From: Bradyrhizobium nivariense
GTDB lineage: Bacteria > Pseudomonadota > Alphaproteobacteria > Rhizobiales > Xanthobacteraceae
DNA: 64,000 nucleotides
Reading direction: 5' to 3'
Assembly (NCBI RefSeq): GCF_029846715.1
Contig: NZ_JARVWW010000001.1
Span: forward strand, 682,001 to 746,000
Below the pieces are notes generated by a model that was not told the origin of the DNA, searched no databases, and worked only from the letters and a program-made list of their open reading frames with translations. Positions 50,318-58,496 of this stretch are shown here, in pieces (position 1 is the stretch's first letter; the number at the start of each line of letters is the position of its first letter). The position numbers were made by a program, and so were the translations under genes.

Positions 50318-50757
50318 TGGGCGTCCAATTTTGATTTGACCTTCGTGACTACGTTCCCGACATCGACAATGAAAGCGGCGCTATCGTTTGACAGAACGTC
50401 CCCGATCGTCAGGTCGGGCGGAATATTGATGACTTTGTTCACTCCTCCGGGCAGTCCAAGCAGGACGGTTTGGCCCAGCGGATATAGCTCGCCAACGGCG
50501 CGCCTGTGGTCACCGCGATCGGAGAAAGCAAGCGCTGCGTCCGCGGCACGCGAAGGCGGAATGCCGATCCGGTTGAGTTCTGTAATGAGGGCGATCTGAA
50601 AGACTCGGCGCAGCGAGTAGCCGCATTTCTCTCCCGATCCGTTTGAGATCACGTCGCAAGCTTGCAGCTGCACATGCCCCTGTTGCTTGTATCGCTGAAT
50701 AGTTGGGAGCGGCGTACCGGTGGCTTTCGCAACGGCGCCGGCCGAATACATTTCCAT
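50314..50757 (-). CDS. MerR-like regulator
   Basis: 147 residues. The ATG at 50757 has GAGG five bases upstream. The N-terminal winged helix is MYSAGAVAKATGTPLPTIQR then YKQQGHVQLQ and GYSLRRVFQIALITELNRIG, then IPPSRAADAALAFSD, typical of MerR-type DNA-binding domains. The C-terminal half (GVNKVINIPPDLTIGDVLSN, then VVTKVKSKLDAQ) is a possible effector or oligomer domain. Leads the four-gene coupled cluster that ends with the protease. Confidence 0.7.
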   Translation of the reverse strand: MEMYSAGAVAKATGTPLPTIQRYKQQGHVQLQACDVISNGSGEKCGYSLRRVFQIALITELNRIGIPPSRAADAALAFSDRGDHRRAVGELYPLGQTVLLGLPGGVNKVINIPPDLTIGDVLSNDSAAFIVDVGNVVTKVKSKLDAQ

Positions 50758-50897
50758 GGATGCCTCGTTATGAGTACCTATCTGATGATTTGATGGGGCG
50801 AAAAGAACACCCGCCTCAACACTGTTGGGCGGGTGAGAAGTTGGTAGGGCTGTGAGGCTCCTACTTACATACGGGGCCAGGTCGCAAGAAGGGACAG

Positions 50898-51869
50898 TCA
50901 GGCCGCAAGCTTCTTCAAGACCTCGGAAAATGCCTCGCATGCATGCTCAACAAACTGCTTCCCCCGACGCTCAGCGGTCTTGCCGACATACCCGAACGCG
51001 GCGCCAACCTCGCGAAAGCTCTTCGCAGTAAGAGTAGCATCGAGTGCCTTCATGTGCCCCGGTGCGAGATTATCGTTTGCAGCAACGGCGACTTCCATTG
51101 CGACCAAACGTTCCAACGGATTGAGACGTGTGATCTCCGGGGGCGCCGCGAACTTTGACGAGCCGCCGTACGGCGTACCCCGTCTGTCCAACTGAGACAG
51201 TAATGCGCCGCGGGGACGTAGTTCGAAGCCGTCTGCATCGGAGAAACGGAGGGTGCCAAGCCGAACAATGGGCCTTATTGGAAGGCCCTTCTCATTGTCC
51301 GACTTTCGCAGTCCACCGCTCTCGTTAAAGACGGTGGATTCGTAGTGAGCCCCGTATCCTATAAGTGTTCTATTTTCGGGGGCGTCCAAGTCCGGGATGC
51401 GCTTCTCTCGCAAGAAATACACTCTGAGCCCGTCGCGGATCGAGATCACGTGGTCATACGATGTCTTCAGTTTTACGCCGCTGCAGGCCTTCATGATTTC
51501 GTCGACAGTGGGGCGCATTTCCCATTCGCCTTCGGCATCACGCGACGGGAGCGTTGCGACACCATCTCCACTTACTATTTCATCGTCCTTGCCAGCTTGC
51601 AGAAAGTTTGTTTGCAGCGGGTCTCTGGATTCCTTCATGTCGCGCCATTCCAGCATCGCTTTTAGATCAACGCACATGCCCGCATGACGGGGGTGTTCCG
51701 CGAGCCGGTTATCGCGGAAAATGTCCGAATCATTGGCGGGAGCAGTTTTCTTCCACTCATTGTAGGATGTTCGAAATTCGACTGGTGTCACTGATTGCCT
51801 CACAAAAGCGCCGGCACGTCCGGCAAATATCCCGCCGCCGTTGATCGTTGGTCGGGTCGTATGAATCAA
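50898..51869 (-). CDS. Unknown 323-residue island protein
   Basis: Starts at TTG 51869 (no clear ribosome site). FVRQSVTPVEFRTSYNEWKK, then MCVDLKAMLEWRDMKESRD and PIRPIVRLGTLRFSDADGFE. The C-terminal 60 residues (LTAKSFREVGAAFGYVGKTA, ERRGKQFVEHACEAFSEVL) look like a helix-turn-helix (SFREVGAAFGYVGKTAERRG). Possibly a DNA-binding or replication-accessory protein. No family recognised. Confidence 0.5.
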   Translation of the reverse strand: MIHTTRPTINGGGIFAGRAGAFVRQSVTPVEFRTSYNEWKKTAPANDSDIFRDNRLAEHPRHAGMCVDLKAMLEWRDMKESRDPLQTNFLQAGKDDEIVSGDGVATLPSRDAEGEWEMRPTVDEIMKACSGVKLKTSYDHVISIRDGLRVYFLREKRIPDLDAPENRTLIGYGAHYESTVFNESGGLRKSDNEKGLPIRPIVRLGTLRFSDADGFELRPRGALLSQLDRRGTPYGGSSKFAAPPEITRLNPLERLVAMEVAVAANDNLAPGHMKALDATLTAKSFREVGAAFGYVGKTAERRGKQFVEHACEAFSEVLKKLAA

Positions 51870-52114
51870 AAACAGTCCGTCGCCCGCCGATGCGTGCGTG
51901 AGCCTCCTCTAACAATGGCACGGCGAAGCCTCCGCTTAGGCGGGTGCGCCGGCCGGTTAATTATCTTGGTGGTGTCCCATGCCGCTGAGCGGCGTCTCAA
52001 AATCGATTTAGCTTCAATGTCGTTAGATGTAGCGGATTTGACCACAAATAACTAGGCCGGTCGCACTTTTCACTTTTGCAGCGGCCGAGTGCGCGCCTTC
52101 GATCCCCATGCGAA

Positions 52115-52255
52115 GTGTGTAGCCTAAAACGAAACAAAAATCGACCCCGTTCAAGGTTTGATCGACGCTAGGTCGCCGCGCCCAACACGTCGCCAGCGCG
52201 CTTACGACCGCGTGTCAGTGTTGTAGCCGCAAACGGGACGAAAATCGACCCCGTT
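52115..52255. repeat. Two direct repeats, resembling an IS21-type end
   Basis: Copy 1 (52115-52151) and copy 2 (52218-52255) share GTAGCC, then AAACGxxACxAAAATCGACC and CCGTT. The multiple-repeat GGGGTCGATTTT motif is like that at ends of IS21-family elements (known family trait, from memory). No transposase gene is present. The surrounding stretch 51870-52343 holds no gene. Confidence 0.45.
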
Positions 52256-52343
52256 TCCACTTCTGGACGGGCCGCACGGGACGCAAGGCCAACGTCTTCG
52301 GCTTAGGTCAAACAAGCGGACAAACAACTCTAGTCCGCTCTCT

Positions 52344-52739
52344 TCAGGACTGGGCGGGCGGAGCTCCGGTGTTCAGAAGTTGAGCGACGGCGGTCACGAT
52401 TTGCGCAGGTGCAAATGGCTTGTTTAGCAAAATGCTGTTGGGCACGCCGTGGGCGGACCATTGATCGGCCGCCGCGCCCGTCATGTAAATGACAGGGATA
52501 TCCGGATTTAGCTCCCGGGCGCGGTGGCCGACTTGCCAGCCGTCGAGCGTACCAAACAAATTTATATCGGTGATGAGCGCGCGATACTTGGTTTGGTCAC
52601 CCTGCAGAAGAGTAACTGCATCCTCTCCACTGACGGCGGCCTCGGCTTCAAAACCGCCATCGCACAATGCGTCGGCCACCATGTCGCGGATAAGCTGATC
52701 GTCTTCGACGACGAGGATAGTAATTGCCGCCCCCTGCAT
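52344..52739 (-). CDS. Receiver-only response regulator
   Basis: 131 residues from ATG 52739 (MQGAAITILVVEDDQLIRDM). Acidic pocket VVEDD, phospho-acceptor Asp in ALITDINLFG, switch residues in VIYMTGAAAD and Lys in LLNKPFAPAQI: a complete CheY-like receiver with no output domain. The upstream frame to 52853 lacks family similarity. Unusual cargo for a phage-like element. Confidence 0.85.
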   Translation of the reverse strand: MQGAAITILVVEDDQLIRDMVADALCDGGFEAEAAVSGEDAVTLLQGDQTKYRALITDINLFGTLDGWQVGHRARELNPDIPVIYMTGAAADQWSAHGVPNSILLNKPFAPAQIVTAVAQLLNTGAPPAQS

Positions 52740-52852
52740 GGCTCTCCCCTGCGCAGACCCTGCTGTGCAACCGGGAAGGAACTCACGATGGCGGGTTATG
52801 TTCCATTGTGAACACTTCACGCGCGGCCCTATTGAATATTCAAAGCAAACCA

Positions 52853-52946
52853 CCGGACATACGGACAGGTAGTAGATACCTGTCCTGTCCTGTCCGGTAG
52901 GATGGTCCCGGACAAAAACTCAATGTCCGGACATGTCCGGCTATGT
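52853..52946. repeat. TGTCCGG/CCGGACA repeat array, candidate origin
   Basis: About eight copies of TGTCCGG or close variants in both orientations, including the perfect palindrome CCGGACATGTCCGG (52927-52940) and the inverted repeat GGACAGGTA-GTAGA-TACCTGTCC (52863-52885). It lies directly at the 3' end of the RepA-like helicase gene, the usual place of satellite or plasmid origins. Confidence 0.65.
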
Positions 52947-54158
52947 CCGGTTGTCCAGCCAGAACCATTGGCCGGAAGAGCCTACCTTGTGGCCTTCGGT
53001 AAGTTCAACGACGGCCCGTCGAAATCGCTTGCCGAGCGTATCTTCGGTCGCCTTGGGCTCCTTAACCCACGCGTCGGCAAGAAACCGACTGCGCCAAGCG
53101 TCCCGGGTCACCGCTAAGGTGTCATTTGGAAAGCCGGGGGAGCCCGCTGGCGGGCTTTCGCCGTCCGCCTCGATAGCCACCCTAAGAGACCCCATAGCCT
53201 TGGCAGCGTTCCCTTTCAGGTTTGAGCCATCAGTTTTGCACGGCAAGGCATTGGCCTGCACGACGACAGGTGCCGTGGTCACGTTGCCGTCCGCGTCGGT
53301 GCCGAGTTCAACCGAGTCCAGCCGGAAGGATGTCACCGGCCCTTCCTCCCCGTCGTTTGCACCCGTGCACGCCAAGCTGAAGACTTTGGACAGCCCAGAG
53401 CCAGTCACCGTGACGCCGAACGACACATCAATAGCGCCGTCCAGATCAATGGCGCCCTTGCCCCTGTCACCTTCCCAGCCGGAATGGTGGACAGCCGCAA
53501 CGTGCGCCCCGGTGGCTCGGTGCAGTTCGTCCACTGATTGGATATAGCGCTGCATATCCTTCGATGCGTTCTGATCGCCACCACCAAACGTTCTCGTAAC
53601 CGTATCTAAGATCACGAGCGCGCACTTATGATGGCTTTTTTCCTCAACCCCTTTGATAGTCGCCGCAAGCAACTTCGCATCGAGAAGTCCACCGGTAAGG
53701 TCCAGCTTGCCGCCAACTACGACGAACGGAATGCCGGTAACGCGATGGATCTTACGCCATGCCGCGATACGCCGCTCGGTCAGGGCCTTTCGTTCGGCCG
53801 CGAAGAACACTACCAAGCCCTGCTTGACCTTCCGGCCGTGCCACTCCCGACCCGCCGCAATGTGGCAGCCGATATCGCAAAGCAGGACGCTCTTCGCGGT
53901 ACCCGGCTTGGCGACAAACAAGCTGAACTCGCCAGCCACCAGGACGCCCTTAACGATCTCTTCCTTCGTCACTGACTCGTTTACGTCATCGAACCAAGTC
54001 ACGTCGAAGCGGGGCCTCAGGTCCGCTTTTACCGAGTCCGGTAGCTGCAGCGTCTTTGGCCTATTGTCATTCGCCGCCTTGGTGTAGGCATCAATTTCAG
54101 CCTTCGCGACTTCGACCGCGGCGCTGAACTGTGGATGGATGTCTGCAAGGCTTACCAC
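52941..54158 (-). CDS. RepA-like AAA ATPase (replicative helicase)
   Basis: 405 residues. GTG 54158 overlaps the preceding stop and has AAAGGGGG upstream; an upstream in-frame start lies at 54203. RecA/RepA fold (AAA_25-like): P-loop AKPGTAKSVLLCDIGCHIAA at about residue 95 with Ala in place of the usual Gly before Lys, FFAAERKALTERRIAAWRKI, Walker B ALVILDTVTR and HHSG (AAVHHSGWEGDRG) as sensor. Such hexameric helicases load at plasmid and phage origins. A repeat array follows its 3' end. Likely replication gene of element B. Confidence 0.78.
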   Translation of the reverse strand: MVSLADIHPQFSAAVEVAKAEIDAYTKAANDNRPKTLQLPDSVKADLRPRFDVTWFDDVNESVTKEEIVKGVLVAGEFSLFVAKPGTAKSVLLCDIGCHIAAGREWHGRKVKQGLVVFFAAERKALTERRIAAWRKIHRVTGIPFVVVGGKLDLTGGLLDAKLLAATIKGVEEKSHHKCALVILDTVTRTFGGGDQNASKDMQRYIQSVDELHRATGAHVAAVHHSGWEGDRGKGAIDLDGAIDVSFGVTVTGSGLSKVFSLACTGANDGEEGPVTSFRLDSVELGTDADGNVTTAPVVVQANALPCKTDGSNLKGNAAKAMGSLRVAIEADGESPPAGSPGFPNDTLAVTRDAWRSRFLADAWVKEPKATEDTLGKRFRRAVVELTEGHKVGSSGQWFWLDNRT

Positions 54159-54811
54159 AAGCGCCCCCTTTCTACGTCCGTAGCGGCACGCGCGGCGTGC
54201 CATCTAATCTCGCGTTCGTAGTACGCTTGGATCGCCTGCGGCGGCTGGTCGATTTCAAACCGAGCCAGCGCGTCTTCGTCCGCTCCAAAACCCCAATCCC
54301 ACGCCTCAAGTGCAGTCTCAATATCGTTGCATTCGATCGTCTGAGCTTGGGCAAGTTCTTTGAGCGCCTTGCGGCTGATGCCTGCGACATGGCAAACGCC
54401 AGTACAGCCCGCTTGGAGCCAATCCATGGGATGCGCGTGGAGTCGCAACACCGGCTGACCTAGGTTCTCTCGCCCCAGCCACGAAGCGCGGCATGTCACT
54501 AACGCGAATGATTGATCTTCTGCGATCACCAAAAGATCAATGAACGCGCCGTCCTCCAAAATAGGAACGGCTAGTTCATGCGGGTACTTCGGTCCCACGT
54601 GGCCCGGCGCATAGATTATGAATCTGTACCGGCCAATTTCTGGAGTCCACACTATGCCGTATTGAATCAGAGCAAAGTGCTGTAGCGGCGGCGCTTCAAC
54701 GCCATGACCGGCGAGCCAAGCGATGGCCAAATCTTTGTCACCTGCCTTACCAAGAAACTCCCGCTCAACTTCTTTCGCTGTTGGCAGCGTGTGGTCAAAA
54801 CTCGATTCCAT
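54152..54811 (-). CDS. Hypothetical protein coupled to the RepA-like gene
   Basis: 219 residues, ATG 54811. Mixed fold: LAIAWLAGHGVEAPPLQHFA, IIYAPGHVGPKYPHELAVPI, LVIAEDQSFALVTCRASWLG, MDWLQAGCTGVCHVAGISRK. It overlaps the RepA-like start by 7 bases. The order hypothetical-RepA is recurrent in rhizobial islands, suggesting a primase-like or loader partner, but no primase motif (for example EGxxDxLA) is visible. Confidence 0.55.
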   Translation of the reverse strand: MESSFDHTLPTAKEVEREFLGKAGDKDLAIAWLAGHGVEAPPLQHFALIQYGIVWTPEIGRYRFIIYAPGHVGPKYPHELAVPILEDGAFIDLLVIAEDQSFALVTCRASWLGRENLGQPVLRLHAHPMDWLQAGCTGVCHVAGISRKALKELAQAQTIECNDIETALEAWDWGFGADEDALARFEIDQPPQAIQAYYEREIRWHAARAATDVERGRLW

Positions 54812-55147
54812 TTACGCGGCAACACTCTTCGACACCGACAGATTCTGTACAAGGACCTTGATAAAATAGTCTAAGTCACCGATGCGATGGTGAAAGCCTA
54901 CCTGACGTGCCGTTTGGTTGAGACCGTCTCTCCAACTCTCTGATGCCCAATTGTAATGACATCGCAGCGTAGCCCATTGGTCATCAGTGAGGCTGGCAAC
55001 GTCAGCGGCGAGTTGGTCGAGCCGCGTGTATGCACGAGCATTGCGGGGATCATCTGGCCAGCGAACCGTCAACGACTTCCGCCACGCTGACGCCCGTTCT
55101 AAGGTCTTGGAAATAGACTCGATGCATTCTTCTTTATCGTTATTCAT
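54812..55147 (-). CDS. Hypothetical helical protein
   Basis: 111 residues from ATG 55147 (MNNDKEECIESISKTLERAS). Helical: TRLDQLAADVASLTDDQWAT, CHYNWASESWRDGLNQTARQ, DLDYFIKVLVQNLSV. Directly adjacent to the next gene. Unknown. Confidence 0.5.
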   Translation of the reverse strand: MNNDKEECIESISKTLERASAWRKSLTVRWPDDPRNARAYTRLDQLAADVASLTDDQWATLRCHYNWASESWRDGLNQTARQVGFHHRIGDLDYFIKVLVQNLSVSKSVAA

Positions 55148-55208
55148 TTTCAATTTCTGTTTTTGCAAGGGAGAAGCCCGCCGCTAGTTTGCGACGGGCG
55201 ATTTGGAA

Positions 55209-55511
55209 TCAATTCTGTACGTCGGCTGCGAGCATGCCGAAGTACGTGTCGAAGTCGGGCGCGGCCCTCTGCCCGGCAATGATGTCAGCGTTCAAGTGCA
55301 TGACGGCCAACTGCAGTTTAGGTGCGAACGGCTCGTACAATGGCGCCATGCGAAGCCAATGCCCATCTGAAACATTGTCGTCCGCCGTACGTACGATCTG
55401 ATTGAGCCGGCCGGCTGTGTCGGTATTCCTTGGGTCCGCGGTAAGCAGCTTCGTAGACGCAGCGGTAAGGGTTGATTTGAGATAGGTGATAAAATCGAGT
55501 TTGTTGGACAT
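55209..55511 (-). CDS. Hypothetical helical protein
   Basis: 100 residues, ATG 55511 (MSNKLDFITYLKSTLTAAST). KLLTADPRNTDTAGRLNQIV, then DNVSDGHWLRMAPLYEPFAP and DFDTYFGMLAADVQN. A paralogue-like companion of the 54812 gene by composition. First gene of the RepA operon as read. Unknown. Confidence 0.5.
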   Translation of the reverse strand: MSNKLDFITYLKSTLTAASTKLLTADPRNTDTAGRLNQIVRTADDNVSDGHWLRMAPLYEPFAPKLQLAVMHLNADIIAGQRAAPDFDTYFGMLAADVQN

Positions 55512-55564
55512 AGTATCTTTCGATGTCGCACGCGAAAAACCGCCGCGTGCTTGCGGTACTCAAA

Positions 55565-55589
55565 GAAAGCCGCCCGGAGGCGGCCTTTC
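55565..55589 (-). terminator. Rho-independent-type hairpin (minus strand)
   Basis: On the minus strand GCCGCC-TCCG-GGCGGC then TTTCTTT. Separates the RepA operon from upstream minus-strand genes. Confidence 0.65.
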
Positions 55590-55604
55590 AGTTTGCCTGT
55601 TCGT

Positions 55605-55694
55605 TCAATGTGGGGAGACGATAGCCGCCACGCTAAACGCCAGTACACAGGCGGCGGCTAATGACCAGAGCGCTATTGCGATCTCCTTGGGCAT
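55605..55694 (-). CDS. Possible 29-residue membrane peptide
   Basis: ATG 55694: MPKEIAIALWSLAAACVLAF ending SVAAIVSPH, a single hydrophobic helix. A terminator follows. No clear ribosome site, so weak. The region 55695-55934 shows nothing else. Confidence 0.3.
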   Translation of the reverse strand: MPKEIAIALWSLAAACVLAFSVAAIVSPH

Positions 55695-55934
55695 CCCGGT
55701 CAACGTCGCGGTGAATAGCGGGTTCCTAGAGAGGCGAGCTAGTGAATTAGGACAACGATGCGAACGGTAGTTGTCCGGAATCCCTAAGACACCAGAATAC
55801 CTCTACGACTGTTTTGCCGGGGCTGGCATTTCATTCCGAACAACATCTCAACCGGCAAGGGTTCGCTGAAAGGCGGCCCCTTCTGAATCCACTGTCGGGC
55901 TAACGAGCCGGCAGGGCCACAAGCCGACTATGCC

Positions 55935-56165
55935 TTACTTCATTTTTCGAGACCCGATGCTGATGAAGTAGATCGGCTTCCCGGCTTCATCCGTCACCTC
56001 TAGACTCCATTCTTGCCCCGGCCGGAACTTGCCATCGATGTCCTTCAACAGCGCGCCCGCGTAGCTGGAAGCCTCGCGCCATGCCGCCTCGTCGTCCGGC
56101 AGCTCATCACCTTCCTCGTCCTTATTGGACGCAACGCCGTGGACGTGAAAGAAATATCGCGGCAT
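55935..56165 (-). CDS. DUF6894-type small protein
   Basis: 76 residues from ATG 56165 (MPRYFFHVHGVASNKDEEGD). PDDEAAWREASSYAGALLKD, then WSLEVTDEAGKPIYFISIGS. The MPRYFFHVxxG...DxxGxxLPDxxAA pattern is that of DUF6894 proteins abundant in bradyrhizobia. Function unknown. Divergent from the next gene. Confidence 0.75.
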   Translation of the reverse strand: MPRYFFHVHGVASNKDEEGDELPDDEAAWREASSYAGALLKDIDGKFRPGQEWSLEVTDEAGKPIYFISIGSRKMK

Positions 56166-56209
56166 GTTCGCAGAATACGGACCGGACACGCCGGTTCCTA
56201 TGGTGCCTC

Positions 56210-56410
56210 ATGACGCCACAAGAATACCTGGAACTGGCGGAGCGATACCGGAAGGCGCTGGAAACGGCCACGGACGCCTTCACGCGGCACCACCTGGAAG
56301 CCGTGGAACGAAGCTACCGGACCTTGGCCGATAGCGAGCGGGCGTTGCTCCAGTCGGGCCGGCTTTCTGATGCCTTGGCCAAGCTGGGCGATTGCGACAA
56401 AGCAAAATAG
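56210..56410 (+). CDS. Small conserved hypothetical protein
   Basis: 66 residues from ATG 56210 (MTPQEYLELAERYRKALETA). FTRHHLEAVERSYRTLADSE, then LLQSGRLSDALAKLGDCDKA. A helical hairpin frequent in bradyrhizobial genomes. Unknown role. The gap 56411-56723 holds no gene. Confidence 0.6.
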   Translation: MTPQEYLELAERYRKALETATDAFTRHHLEAVERSYRTLADSERALLQSGRLSDALAKLGDCDKAK

Positions 56411-56723
56411 GACACTTTCCGGGCTGAAAGGAGGGCGTGGCGCCTTGGTTTTACTAATTTCGCTTCGCTGTGAACCTTAGTCCGTCCCTCTTGACCAATT
56501 GATATCCGGGATTTTGCTCATCCCTCTCGGGGCTGGAACGCCGCCGCCTGCGCTTCATTTAAGCGGGCGGCGTTTTCATGAAGACGACTCTCCGTTTTGC
56601 ATTGCGGAATTTTGTATCTATTCCGCTGGAACAAGCGCTTAGTCATTCGATCACCGGCCCGTTCACGGCATCTATCGGTGACTGAGAGCTGCTCGTGCTC
56701 CCGCCCTTACGCGGAGCCACCCC

Positions 56724-56918
56724 ATGCCCATTAGAAGAAAACAGCTCATTCCTCTGACTGTGCGACTTGCACAGTTGGCAGACGAAGCCCGCCGTCGCGC
56801 AGAAGCAGCGCCCCCGGGACCGAAGCGCGAAGCGCTCCTTAGGGCTTCGCAGATAAGCGCGACTGCTCTGCAGCTTCAGCAATGGATTGGCTCCACAGGA
56901 TTGAGAGCGCCGACCTAA
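56724..56918 (+). CDS. Small conserved hypothetical protein
   Basis: 64 residues from ATG 56724 (MPIRRKQLIPLTVRLAQLAD). Helical: EARRRAEAAPPGPKREALLR, then ASQISATALQLQQWIGSTGL. Basic amphipathic. Unknown. It lies 118 bases from the right att core and is the last gene of element B. Confidence 0.55.
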   Translation: MPIRRKQLIPLTVRLAQLADEARRRAEAAPPGPKREALLRASQISATALQLQQWIGSTGLRAPT

Positions 56919-57035
56919 TGACCGGGCGCAAACCACCGGCCTAACGGCGCTTGGCACGGCCCGGCTGGGGCCGCTTTGGTTCCGTCCAGAGACCAAAGCT
57001 CACGATTCCCGGCGATTCCTGTCGGCTAAGCTGAC

Positions 57036-57056
57036 CAATCCCCTCAGCCGGCACCA
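57036..57056. repeat. attR core
   Basis: CAATCCCCTCAGCCGGCACC plus A, exact copy of the tRNA-Thr 3' end (14403-14423). Marks the right end of the island; the chromosome resumes with the GFA gene. Confidence 0.85.
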
Positions 57057-57074
57057 GCTTTTGACGCCCAACGC

Positions 57075-57488
57075 TCATTTCGAATGCTTCGGCACGCTGC
57101 TTTGCTGGAAATGCTCAGCGCCTGATATCTCCACCCAGGCATGTTTCGACTGCTCGAAAACCGACTTGATCGGGACTGGGAAATTCGGACTCGCGATCGC
57201 ACCGACGGCAACACCGATCATCGCAGGCAGATTGTCCGCCTTCCAATAGACCGTCGAACCGCAGCCGGAGCAAAAATAGCTGCGGACCTTGCCGCCGCTT
57301 GCGGCTGTCCGGACGTACTCCTTCGGCGTTCCCGAGATCGTGACGCCCTCCGCTGGATAGAAGGCGCCGACACCGAACGGCGCGCCGGTTCGACGCTGGC
57401 AGTCGACGCAATGACAGGCGACGATGAGGCTTGATAGCCCCGGAAGCGATAGCGCAAGAGCGCCGCAATTGCATTGGGCATCGATCAT
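57075..57488 (-). CDS. GFA-family protein (glutathione-dependent formaldehyde-activating-like)
   Basis: 137 residues, ATG 57488 (MIDAQCNCGALALSLPGL). Zinc ligands: CNCG, then CHCVDCQRRTGAPFG, then YFCSGCGSTVYWKADN, the classic GFA/CENP-V spacing (PF04828). The family binds zinc and, in some members, glutathione adducts. Chromosomal gene flanking the island. Confidence 0.9.
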   Translation of the reverse strand: MIDAQCNCGALALSLPGLSSLIVACHCVDCQRRTGAPFGVGAFYPAEGVTISGTPKEYVRTAASGGKVRSYFCSGCGSTVYWKADNLPAMIGVAVGAIASPNFPVPIKSVFEQSKHAWVEISGAEHFQQSSVPKHSK

Positions 57489-57555
57489 CGGGATTCACTC
57501 CTCACTCGTTAGTCGACGTGTCCGATAGCCTGGATTACGCTGCGCTCCAGCCGGG

Positions 57556-58281
57556 CTACAATTGATCGAGCCGCCACAGCCCGAGACTCTTGTCGCGCCA
57601 GCCGCCACCGCCCTCCTTGCAACGCTCGTTGATCAGCGCGCGCGGCGCCGGCCAGTCGAACGGCGCCTTCTCCATGTTCAGCGCCCGCCAGTCGCCGTCC
57701 TCGCAATCGCGATTGCCGTCCCATTCGGGAAACGTCGTGACCAGCAGGAAGCGCGCGCCGCTCATCCGGAAGCGGGCGACGGCGCGAACGATGTTGTCGA
57801 AGCTCAAATGAACCATGCAATCCCGGCACAGAATGACATCCGCGCACGGCAGCGCATCGCGCGTGATATCGGCAACGAGAAACCGGCCGGACGACTCGCC
57901 GCCCGCCACACGGCGGCGATTGGCTTCGATCAGCGACGGCACGATGTCGATGCCGGTGTAGTCGAGATCGAGCTTCAAGCGGGCGATCCAGCCCGCGTCG
58001 CCGCAGGGCGCATCGAGCAGCGAGCGCGCGCCGAGCCGTTGCAGCAGCAGAGGAAGCGCCTCGCGGATCGCGGCAGTCGCGGGGTCCTCCGAGCCGAGCC
58101 CCGATACCGAGGTGGCGGCGCCCCACAGGTTGGTCTGCTCGATCCGCACGAACCGCGCGGCAAGGTCGAGGCCCGCGAGATTGTCGCGGTCGGCGACGAA
58201 CCGCTCATGGGCAGCACGGGTGGACGATTGGAGGTCATAGGACGGGATGTGAATTCCGGCGCAGCCGCAGTATACAGGCAA
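57556..58281 (-). CDS. Class I SAM-dependent methyltransferase
   Basis: 241 residues from ATG 58281 (MPVYCGCAGIHIPSYDL). The SAM motif LLDAPCGDAGWIARLKL at about residue 90, acidic loop TGIDIVPSLIEANRRR, and VILCRDCMVHLSFDNIVRAV. Rossmann methyltransferase; substrate unknown. The alternative reading frames here have long but meaningless open stretches. Confidence 0.8.
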   Translation of the reverse strand: MPVYCGCAGIHIPSYDLQSSTRAAHERFVADRDNLAGLDLAARFVRIEQTNLWGAATSVSGLGSEDPATAAIREALPLLLQRLGARSLLDAPCGDAGWIARLKLDLDYTGIDIVPSLIEANRRRVAGGESSGRFLVADITRDALPCADVILCRDCMVHLSFDNIVRAVARFRMSGARFLLVTTFPEWDGNRDCEDGDWRALNMEKAPFDWPAPRALINERCKEGGGGWRDKSLGLWRLDQL

Positions 58282-58344
58282 AGCGAGCGGTCCGAAATGG
58301 TCCGTAAGCGAACCTGCTTACGTCATCCGTCGCGTCTGGGCCCA

Positions 58345-58458
58345 ATGCGCTCCACCACAGGCAAAGAGAAGGCCAGGATCGCCGCCGGCGCGGCGACTGC
58401 CATCATCATGACGGGCGTGCTGCTCGTCATCGCGCTTGCGTTTCTGCTGCTGCAATAA
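58345..58458 (+). CDS. Possible 37-residue membrane peptide
   Basis: ATG 58345: MRSTTGKEKARIAAGAATAI then MTGVLLVIALAFLLLQ. One hydrophobic C-terminal helix after a basic start. No clear ribosome site. Confidence 0.4.
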   Translation: MRSTTGKEKARIAAGAATAIIMTGVLLVIALAFLLLQ

Positions 58459-58496
58459 GCGCGATCAGCGCGGCGGACGAAAGCCGCCGCGCCGAC

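Larger units (their letters stand above)
38483..57056. mobile_element. Element B: serine-recombinase satellite/prophage-like island
   Basis: Bounded by the imperfect core at 38463 and the exact core at 57036. Carries recombinase, XRE and AlpA-like regulators, KAP NTPase, collar protein, tape measure, small terminase, prohead protease, MerR-like protein, RepA-like helicase and small genes, nearly all on the minus strand and visibly AT-richer than the flanks. No large terminase, portal, major capsid, tail tube or lysis gene recognised. Confidence 0.75.

Noticed and set aside
57562..58458. 298-codon plus-strand frame opposite the methyltransferase
   Set aside because: Antisense shadow; only its last 37 codons could be a small peptide.
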